A stretch of 11,426 nt of DNA from Lachnospiraceae bacterium (GTDB lineage: Bacteria > Bacillota > Clostridia > Lachnospirales > Lachnospiraceae), in the NCBI GenBank assembly GCA_021200345.1, contig JAJQGR010000006.1:1-11426 (forward strand). Reading direction: 5' to 3'. The notes beneath the pieces are model-generated. The model was not told where the DNA came from. It made no database searches and was given only the letters and a program-made list of their open reading frames with translations. Numbering within the stretch: position 1 is the first letter of the stretch; the number at the start of each line of letters is the position of its first letter. Shown here in pieces: positions 5,940 to 11,426 of the stretch. A program made the position numbers and the translations under genes.

Positions 5940-7601
5940 ATGAAAAAATCGCTTGTTTTATTGTCAGCACTCCTGTTGACAGCAGGATGCCTTGGCGGAT
6001 GTTCCTGGTGGTCTTTTTTGGAGGATGAGGAGGACAATGTTCCTGTGGTGGAGGAGAATACGATTTCCTCCGGCAGTGGACAGAATAGCGATCAGGAGAA
6101 GGCTTCAGAGGAAAACTCCGGAGCATCAGAAACGGGAGAAACAGCGGGAACAGAGACAGAGGAGCTTTCCGAGGAGGAAACGCCGTTAGACACCTGGGAG
6201 GCTCTGACGGTTCTGGAAGCGTATGAGATGACGTATGTGGAGGCCGGAGAGGATGGACAGGGGCAGTATGTCTTTGCCTCTGAGGAGGACGACATTGAAC
6301 TGGTGCTTGTTGCAGGGAATACAGGAACCGGCGCTGATCTGACCATCAATGAGAAAGAATATGTATTTGCGGAAGAAGATTCCGCTTATTCTGTCAGCGC
6401 GTTGTCTGTGCCGAAGGTCATTTTGTATGACCTGAACGGGGATGAGGCCATGGATATCATTCTCTGGGTGCCTTATTCGGTTGCGGTTGGCACGGCTGTG
6501 GAGCAGAATATCTATCTGTCGGGGAAGAAGGGCTATACGGCGTTGGGCAGTATGGCCTGGAATATCAATGAGAAAACACATGCCTTTGACTATTCCATAG
6601 AGCTGTGCGATGAGTTTCTGGTGCATCTTTCTGTTCCGGATTATAAAATTGACTCCTGGGTGGGGATGGATGAAACTTTCCAGAGGCAGGCGATCTCCCT
6701 GGGAATCTATGACAGTGAGGGAACGGTCACAGAATACGGGCTGGAATGGCAGGAAACAGTTTCTCAAAAGTCCCCCGTATATCAGGCACCTTTTGAGGAG
6801 AGCATTGAGTGTGGGATCAATGAGGAGGGGGAGTTTGTGCTGCGGGCTTTCGCTCCTGTGGCGTCGGGATATTCCGGTTATCCGCTGGGAATCACTCTGG
6901 TGGAGGACTACAGGATTACGGATGGTGCTTATGAGCTGTCGGATGTGCAGGTCATGGAGAATCAGATTTACCAGATGCTGACCGTGGACGGCTGTCTGTT
7001 TTATCTTCAGGACAAGGTTCGGGGCAGGAACGTGCAGCTGGTGCAGGTGACAGAAGAGGGGGAGGAAGAAATTGACGTTCAGGACGTGGCTCCCGGTTCT
7101 ATGGACGCCAGGGATTATCAGCTGGCCAGCGTGGGCGAGCTGATGGGATATCCGGCGTTTTACGCGGACTACGGCCCCTGGTACTGGCGCATGAATTTTT
7201 ATTACGGGGTGAAAGATGGAGAAGTGATTGAGCTGGGCGCCGGCTGGGGCGGCAATCCGGAGAACGTCAACTTCCTGGTGGATGTGGATGAGGACGGAGA
7301 GAGGGAGTTAATCTGCAATGTGACCTATGGGGCGGATGGGGCCCGGAGGGCCTATATCTATTATCAGGAGGACGGACAGGTCTATCAGGGATGCTTTTAC
7401 CTGCTGGAGGAGGTGGAGAATCTGATTTCTACTACGGTGGGATCGACTTCTTCTCAGTATCTGCCGGAGGAAAATCTGATTGAAGTCACTTATCTGGTGA
7501 AAGAAAACGGGCAGACAGTTCAGAAAACTGTCAGATATGCGCCCACGCCGGACAATCTCAGGGCGGATCTGGTGAATACGTACCCGGGCGGGAAATATTA
7601 G
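5940..7601 (+). CDS. Acidic secreted lipoprotein with FG-GAP/VCBS-like calcium-loop motifs, function unknown
   Basis: I do not recognise a named family. From ATG 5940 the protein has 553 residues; GAGGGGAG at 5928-5935 serves this start, whereas ATG 5922 would overlap that site and add six charged or polar residues before the signal. Residues 1-21 form a lipoprotein signal (MKKS, hydrophobic core, LGGC), with C21 the likely lipidated cysteine and C17 an alternative. Residues about 27-82 are a low-complexity linker rich in Glu, Ser and Thr, typical of a wall-spanning tether. The rest looks folded and rich in beta strands. Two Asp-rich loops, DLNGDE starting at 164 and DVDEDG starting at 448, resemble calcium-binding loops of FG-GAP/VCBS-type propellers. 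The gene appears monocistronic with its own promoter and a possible response-regulator site. A surface-exposed sensory or binding role is inference. Confidence 0.85.
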   Translation: MKKSLVLLSALLLTAGCLGGCSWWSFLEDEEDNVPVVEENTISSGSGQNSDQEKASEENSGASETGETAGTETEELSEEETPLDTWEALTVLEAYEMTYVEAGEDGQGQYVFASEEDDIELVLVAGNTGTGADLTINEKEYVFAEEDSAYSVSALSVPKVILYDLNGDEAMDIILWVPYSVAVGTAVEQNIYLSGKKGYTALGSMAWNINEKTHAFDYSIELCDEFLVHLSVPDYKIDSWVGMDETFQRQAISLGIYDSEGTVTEYGLEWQETVSQKSPVYQAPFEESIECGINEEGEFVLRAFAPVASGYSGYPLGITLVEDYRITDGAYELSDVQVMENQIYQMLTVDGCLFYLQDKVRGRNVQLVQVTEEGEEEIDVQDVAPGSMDARDYQLASVGELMGYPAFYADYGPWYWRMNFYYGVKDGEVIELGAGWGGNPENVNFLVDVDEDGERELICNVTYGADGARRAYIYYQEDGQVYQGCFYLLEEVENLISTTVGSTSSQYLPEENLIEVTYLVKENGQTVQKTVRYAPTPDNLRADLVNTYPGGKY

Positions 7602-7641
7602 TCAATGTCATAGTAAGACAAAAATAGTTTTGTGGAAACTC

Positions 7642-7670
7642 TTGACAGAAAAAGAAGTTGTGTATACAAT
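7642..7670 (+). promoter_or_regulatory. Strong sigma-A promoter for isocitrate dehydrogenase
   Basis: A perfect TTGACA (7642-7647), a 17-bp spacer and TACAAT (7665-7670, 5 of 6) make a near-consensus promoter. The start is predicted near 7677, giving a leader of about 74 nt. The -10 lies inside a paired ATACAA operator candidate, which would suit repression by steric block. Confidence 0.8.
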
Positions 7671-7678
7671 GATACAAG
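7664..7678 (-). promoter_or_regulatory. Candidate operator overlapping the icd -10 (paired TTGTAT, 8-bp spacing)
   Basis: Read on the minus strand the site is CTTGTATCATTGTAT. It matches ATTGTATTATTGTAT at 1871-1885 at 13 of 15 positions, with the same 8-bp repeat spacing. On the plus strand the halves are ATACAAT (7664-7670) and ATACAAG (7672-7678). Its position over the -10 and start site suggests repression. Confidence 0.5.
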
Positions 7679-7709
7679 CGAATGGCCGCAGAACTGCAGC
7701 CATTCGTTT
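7676..7709 (+). other. Hairpin at the predicted 5' end of the icd transcript
   Basis: An 11-bp stem pairs 7676-7686 with 7699-7709 (eight perfect pairs, CGAATGGC with GCCATTCG, one G-T wobble and two A-T pairs). Above a single C-A mismatch, GCA (7688-7690) can pair with TGC (7695-7697), leaving a GAAC loop. It begins within a base or two of the predicted start and ends about 28 nt before the ribosome binding site. Such 5'-terminal stems are known to stabilise bacterial mRNAs. A terminator reading is less likely because the T-run is only three bases and no gene end is served. Confidence 0.55.
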
Positions 7710-7750
7710 CGTATACAGCATAGAGATGCACCGACAAAAGGAGATTGATG

Positions 7751-8956
7751 ATGGCTAAGATTAAGATGACAACACCGTTGGTGGAGATGGACGGAGATGA
7801 GATGACCAGAATTCTCTGGCAGATGATCAAGGACGAGCTGATTCTCCCCTATATTGATTTAAAGACAGAATATTATGATCTGGGTCTGGAGCACCGGAAT
7901 GAGACCAATGACCAGGTGACGGTGGACAGCGCCAACGCCACCTTAAAATACGGTGTGGCCGTGAAATGCGCTACCATCACCCCCAACGCCGCCAGAATGA
8001 CGGAATACAATCTGAAGGAAATGTGGAAAAGTCCCAACGGCACCATCCGCGCCATTCTGGATGGCACCGTATTCAGGGCGCCGATTCTTGTGAAGGGGAT
8101 TGTCCCCTACGTATCCAACTGGAAAAAGCCCATCACCATCGCCCGTCACGCTTACGGCGATGTCTATAAAAATACAGAGATCAAGGTGCCGGGCCCGGGA
8201 AAGGCGGAGTTAGTCTTTACCGGAGAGGACGGAACCCAAATCCGGGAGACCATTCATGAGTTTAAAGGGGAGGGCATTCTGCAGGGCATCCATAATACGA
8301 AAGCGTCCATTACCAGCTTTGCGAAAGCCTGCTTCAGTTATGCTGTGGACACAAAGCAGGATCTGTGGTTCTCCACTAAGGATACCATTTCCAAAAAGTA
8401 TGACCATACCTTTAAGGATATTTTCCAGGAGATTTACGACGCTGAATACAAGGAGAAATTTGAAGAACTGGGCATTGAGTATTTCTACACGCTGATCGAC
8501 GACGCGGTGGCCAGAGTGATCCGCTCCGAGGGCGGTTTCATCTGGGCCTGCAAGAATTATGACGGGGACGTGATGTCCGATATGGTTGCTACAGCCTATG
8601 GCGATCTGTCCATGATGAGCTCCGTGCTGGTGTCCCCCAGCGGCGTTTATGAGTATGAGGCGGCTCACGGCACGGTGCAGCGCCATTATTACAAGCATTT
8701 AAAGGGGGAGGAGACCTCCACCAACTCCATCGCTACCATTTACGCCTGGACCGGGGCGCTGAGAAAGCGGGGCGAGCTGGACGGCATCCCGGCGCTTGTG
8801 GAATACGCGGATAAGATGGAAAAGGCCTGCGTGAAGACCATTGAGGATGGCAAGATGACAAAGAGCCTGTCCCTGATTTCTACCTGCGAGAATCCGGTGA
8901 TTTTGAACAGCCTGGATTTCATTAAGGCCATCAGAGCCACCTTTGAGGAGCTGTAA
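7751..8956 (+). CDS. icd: NADP-dependent isocitrate dehydrogenase, eukaryote-type (IDH1/2-like)
   Basis: Oxidatively decarboxylates isocitrate to 2-oxoglutarate, reducing NADP+, as a cytoplasmic homodimer. The 401-residue protein resembles human IDH1/2 rather than E. coli Icd: GDEMTRI (15-21), TNDQVT, KCATITP (72-78), MWKSPNGTIR (91-100) and ARHAYGD. R132 falls in the last motif at the same number as the human isocitrate-binding arginine. Other expected residues are K210 in FSTKDTI, D250/D251 in TLIDD, D271 in KNYDGD, and the NADP loop AAHGTVQRH (304-312), where R311 and H312 support NADP over NAD. AAGGAG at 7738-7743 is seven bases before ATG 7751; ATG 7748 and TTG 7745 are in frame but too close to it. 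It completes the citrate-to-2-oxoglutarate arm with the citrate synthase and hydratase genes. The region is monocistronic and ends at a bidirectional terminator. Confidence 0.96.
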   Translation: MAKIKMTTPLVEMDGDEMTRILWQMIKDELILPYIDLKTEYYDLGLEHRNETNDQVTVDSANATLKYGVAVKCATITPNAARMTEYNLKEMWKSPNGTIRAILDGTVFRAPILVKGIVPYVSNWKKPITIARHAYGDVYKNTEIKVPGPGKAELVFTGEDGTQIRETIHEFKGEGILQGIHNTKASITSFAKACFSYAVDTKQDLWFSTKDTISKKYDHTFKDIFQEIYDAEYKEKFEELGIEYFYTLIDDAVARVIRSEGGFIWACKNYDGDVMSDMVATAYGDLSMMSSVLVSPSGVYEYEAAHGTVQRHYYKHLKGEETSTNSIATIYAWTGALRKRGELDGIPALVEYADKMEKACVKTIEDGKMTKSLSLISTCENPVILNSLDFIKAIRATFEEL

Positions 8957-8976
8957 ACAGCTTTTGGATGATCATA

Positions 8977-9017
8977 AAAAAGAGAGTACCTCTTATGAGC
9001 GGAGATACTCTCTTTTT
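8977..9017. terminator. Bidirectional terminator between icd and galT
   Basis: A perfect 12-bp stem joins 8977-8988 (AAAAAGAGAGTA) to 9006-9017 (TACTCTCTTTTT), with a 17-nt loop. The right arm ends in T5 for plus-strand transcripts, and the complement of the left A-run supplies a U-tract for minus-strand transcripts. It lies 20 bp after the icd stop and about 30 bp after the galT stop in its own direction, so it serves both convergent genes. Confidence 0.88.
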
Positions 9018-9048
9018 GCGTGGCAACTTGTTTTGTAAATAACCGGTT

Positions 9049-10536
9049 TTAGAGGCTGTGGATGAACCGCAAAAACGCCTCTCTTCCCTCGGGAGTGCAT
9101 TTATACACCCCCGCGTCCTCCAGGACACGAACAAAGACTCTGCCGATTTCTTCCTGCAACATCCCATCCAGATTGTCGGCGTTTACGTCGCTGTATTTTG
9201 GCAGAAATTCTGCTACCCAGTCAGCGTGTTTTGCCAGTGTTTCGTCCGCGGCAATGTCTTTTCCAGTGAGAATGGCTTCTTTTAATAAATCCATCTCCTG
9301 ATTCAGACGGGCAGGCAAAACGGCCAGTCCCATGACTTCAATCAAACCAATATTTTCTTTTTTGATATGGTGCAGATTGGCGTGAGGGTGGTAGACACCC
9401 AGGGGATGCTCTCTGGTGGTGATGTTATTGCGCAGCACCAGATCCAGCTCGAAAGTGTCGTTTACCTTGCGGGCAATGGGGGTGATGGTGTTGTGGGGCT
9501 CCCCATCGGTGAAAGCGTAAATGAAAGCGGCTTCGTCGGTGTAAGCTCTCCACGCATTCAGAACGTGCTCTGCCGCGTCAATCAGTCGATCAGAGTCCTG
9601 ATGGCGGATGCGGATGACGGACAGAGGCCATTTCAATATGCTGCTCTCCACATCCTCGAAACCGGGCAGAGTCACCGGAATCTCCACAGGCGCCTGGGCC
9701 ATGGCGAAAGTGTAGTGACCGCCCTGGAAGTGGTCGTGGCTTAAGATGGAGCCGCCCACGATGGGCAGATCCGCGTTAGACCCCAGGGTGTAGTGGGGGA
9801 AGAGCTTCACAAAGTCAAAGAGCTTGATGAAAGTGGCCCGATCGATCTTCATGGGCGTGTGTTCCCGGTTAAAGACGATGCAGTGCTCATTGTAGTAGAC
9901 ATAAGGAGAATACTGGAAGCACCAGTCGCTGTTGTTGATGGTCAGCGGAATAATGCGGGGGTTCTCCCGGGCCGGATGGTCTACTCTGCCGGCATATCCT
10001 TCGTTTTCCACACAAAGCTGGCACTTGGGATAAGCGGTATTCCTTGTGGTTTTGGCCGCGGCGATGGCTAACGGGTCCTTCTCCGGCTTGGACAGATTGA
10101 TGGTGATGTCGATTGGCCCGTAGGGACTGTCGACTTTCCACTTCCGATCTTTCCTGACCCGATCCCGGCGGATATAGTTGGTATCCTGACTGAACTGATA
10201 AAACCAGTCCGTAGCTGTCTCAGGGGAGAGAGCATATTTTTCAAAAAATGTCTTTTGCACCTGAGCGGGCCGGGGCAGCAGACAGTTCATCAGCTTCGTG
10301 TCGAACAAATCCATATAAGTAACGCTGTCCGGAATGAGATTGCGGGAAATAGCCTCCTGCAGCAAACCCTCCAGAATTTCCTCCAGTTCCATTTCCGGAA
10401 TTTTCTCCGGCTCCTCATAATGATCTTCCTGCATCACATCCAGCAGCAGATTAATCGTATAAATTCTCTCACAGGAAGGCGTGAGCCCTTTTTGAATTCC
10501 ATAATCGGCAAGCGCCGCAACATAAGTAGAAAGCAT
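9049..10536 (-). CDS. galT: UTP-hexose-1-phosphate (galactose-1-phosphate) uridylyltransferase, class II
   Basis: Leloir pathway enzyme that exchanges UMP between UDP-glucose and galactose-1-phosphate, giving UDP-galactose and glucose-1-phosphate, in the cytoplasm. The 495 residues match the long class II form of Firmicutes rather than the roughly 350-residue class I. Visible motifs are KCQLC (171-175, possible metal site), NREHTPMKI (223-231), the active-site segment ILSHDHFQGGHY (264-275) with H267 and H269, and a second histidine cluster YHPHANLHH further on. The minus-strand start is ATG 10536, with AAGGGAG at about 10546-10552, nine bases upstream. Its start lies 22 bp after the galM stop, so the two genes are almost certainly co-transcribed. 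Transcription ends at the bidirectional terminator. Confidence 0.95.
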   Translation of the reverse strand: MLSTYVAALADYGIQKGLTPSCERIYTINLLLDVMQEDHYEEPEKIPEMELEEILEGLLQEAISRNLIPDSVTYMDLFDTKLMNCLLPRPAQVQKTFFEKYALSPETATDWFYQFSQDTNYIRRDRVRKDRKWKVDSPYGPIDITINLSKPEKDPLAIAAAKTTRNTAYPKCQLCVENEGYAGRVDHPARENPRIIPLTINNSDWCFQYSPYVYYNEHCIVFNREHTPMKIDRATFIKLFDFVKLFPHYTLGSNADLPIVGGSILSHDHFQGGHYTFAMAQAPVEIPVTLPGFEDVESSILKWPLSVIRIRHQDSDRLIDAAEHVLNAWRAYTDEAAFIYAFTDGEPHNTITPIARKVNDTFELDLVLRNNITTREHPLGVYHPHANLHHIKKENIGLIEVMGLAVLPARLNQEMDLLKEAILTGKDIAADETLAKHADWVAEFLPKYSDVNADNLDGMLQEEIGRVFVRVLEDAGVYKCTPEGREAFLRFIHSL

Positions 10537-10558
10537 AGCTGAAGACTCCCTTGATTGG

Positions 10559-11426
10559 TCAGAAAATAAAATGATACCAGGTCTCCGAATGGAACGGCGT
10601 ATCCGCCTTCAATATCGGCTTTTGAAACTCCGGATTGTCGATATTCACCGCATTGACATAAAATTGACTTTCAAAGCAGATGGCATTTTTCATCGCGCCG
10701 TCCCAGGCCCCCTCTTTGTCAGGAGAGGTGTAAATCTGGAAGCCAGGCAGATCTGTATGTACCTCCAGAGTAATCCCGGTCTGATCCCCAATGCAGCGGA
10801 TGCGGGAGTTTTGCAGGCAGTGATGAGGCTCCTGGCACAGGTTGTCATCCAGAGTATTCTCCACAGGGCGGGCAGTGGTATAGTCAAATTTGGTGCCGGC
10901 CACGGGCAGAATCCTGCCGGTGGGAACGCAGTCCACAGCCTCGGTGTAGCGGGTGGAATCCACCCACAGGCTGTGCTGCCAGATGGTTCCCTGACCGTTT
11001 AAGTTAAAATAGGCGTGGTTGGTCATGTTAAACAGTGTATCGGCGTCGCTGACCGCGTCATAACTGATTTTAACCATATTGTCATCGGTCAGACAATAGG
11101 AGACGGTCAGTTTCAGATTGCCCGGATATCCCTGATCCATATGGGGACTGAAAAGGGAGAAGTGAATTGCGTTGTTCTCCTCATCAGTCTGTGCCTGATA
11201 CATGCGCTTATCATAATAGTCCGGTCCGCTGTGCAGGTTAATATCCTGTCCGTTGCCCTGATTGGTGGCGGGCAGTGTGTAGGTCTGACCGTTGATGGTA
11301 AAGGAAGGGCCGGACCCGATGATCCGGTTGGCTACACGTCCGATGGGGCAGCCCCGATGTCCTCTGCCGGTTTCATAGCCCGCGGCACTGTCATAATGCT
11401 GCATCAGATCCAAGGGACCGTCGCCG
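10559..11426 (-). CDS. galM: Aldose 1-epimerase (galactose mutarotase), N-terminus cut off by the window edge
   Basis: Interconverts alpha and beta anomers of galactose or glucose, providing alpha-galactose for galactokinase. The frame is open to the right edge, giving 288 visible residues and a stop at 10559-10561. The visible text begins GDGPLDLMQHYDSAAGY, which matches an internal part of the family, so some tens of N-terminal residues are missing; the in-frame TTG at 11413 is not the start. Family landmarks are IGRVANRI, INLHSGPDYYDKRMYQ (usually LHGG), the catalytic-histidine segment TNHAYFNL, and FESQFYVNAVN, which holds the probable catalytic glutamate. In the last, the usual proline-aspartate pair is replaced by VN, a mild departure. 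It lies 22 bp upstream of galT in one operon; galK or galE may lie beyond the edge, but this is not seen. Confidence 0.92.
   Translation of the reverse strand, partial: GDGPLDLMQHYDSAAGYETGRGHRGCPIGRVANRIIGSGPSFTINGQTYTLPATNQGNGQDINLHSGPDYYDKRMYQAQTDEENNAIHFSLFSPHMDQGYPGNLKLTVSYCLTDDNMVKISYDAVSDADTLFNMTNHAYFNLNGQGTIWQHSLWVDSTRYTEAVDCVPTGRILPVAGTKFDYTTARPVENTLDDNLCQEPHHCLQNSRIRCIGDQTGITLEVHTDLPGFQIYTSPDKEGAWDGAMKNAICFESQFYVNAVNIDNPEFQKPILKADTPFHSETWYHFIF

Noticed and set aside
7618..7633. ACAAAA-N4-TTTTGT hairpin after the lipoprotein stop as a terminator
   Set aside because: The 6-bp stem is almost all A-T and lacks a trailing T-tract, so it is not a convincing terminator.
7745..7750. TTG 7745 or ATG 7748 as the icd start
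   Set aside because: They lie 1 and 4 bases after the AAGGAG site; ATG 7751 at 7 bases is better placed and gives the expected short N-terminus.
9058..10542. Plus-strand open frames across the galT region (for example 9367-9744 and 9793-10071)
   Set aside because: They are antisense shadows of galT, which has clear active-site motifs and a good start.
11411..11413. TTG at 11413 as the galM start
   Set aside because: The upstream in-frame codons read GDGPL, continuing family-like sequence, and the domain's N-terminal strands would be missing; the gene simply runs past the window edge.

Overview
The window looks like an ordinary chromosomal segment of an anaerobic Firmicute, most likely a Lachnospiraceae (Clostridium cluster XIVa) gut bacterium. 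This rests on the mid-range GC content, strong AGGAGG-type ribosome binding sites, sigma-A-type promoters, clostridial citrate synthase and class II (Firmicute) GalT sequences, and a eukaryote-type NADP isocitrate dehydrogenase near citrate synthase and an aconitase-family gene. The taxonomic placement is inference from protein character; no search was run. I saw no tRNA, rRNA, insertion sequence, integrase, phage gene or CRISPR array.

Layout. Positions 1-1696 (minus) hold the N-terminal 565 codons of an aconitase-family hydratase that runs off the left edge. A 292-bp divergent intergenic region separates it from citrate synthase (1989-3398, plus) and carries both promoters, a structured leader/repeat and a cluster of ATTGTAT motifs. 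After a good terminator come a MATE efflux transporter (3576-4940), a 21-bp tandem repeat array (4957-5145), a Nudix hydrolase (5183-5746), an acidic lipoprotein of unknown function (5940-7601) with its own promoter and a possible response-regulator site, and NADP isocitrate dehydrogenase (7751-8956). A bidirectional terminator (8977-9017) separates that gene from the convergent galM-galT pair on the minus strand (galT 9049-10536; galM 10559 to beyond the right edge).

How the genes work together. The hydratase, citrate synthase and isocitrate dehydrogenase form the oxidative arm of the TCA cycle, from oxaloacetate plus acetyl-CoA to 2-oxoglutarate. In fermentative anaerobes this arm mainly supplies 2-oxoglutarate for glutamate synthesis. 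The three genes are not one operon, because the MATE, Nudix and lipoprotein genes lie between them. However, the acn/gltA intergenic region and the icd promoter both carry paired ATTGTAT half-sites spaced 8 bp apart, which suggests a shared regulator. galM and galT belong to Leloir galactose catabolism and are a separate unit.

The coding content is largely conventional. The most interesting signals are non-coding: the shared 8-bp-spaced operator candidate, the folded leader upstream of the hydratase, the hairpin at the predicted 5' end of the icd mRNA, and the 21-bp tandem array.
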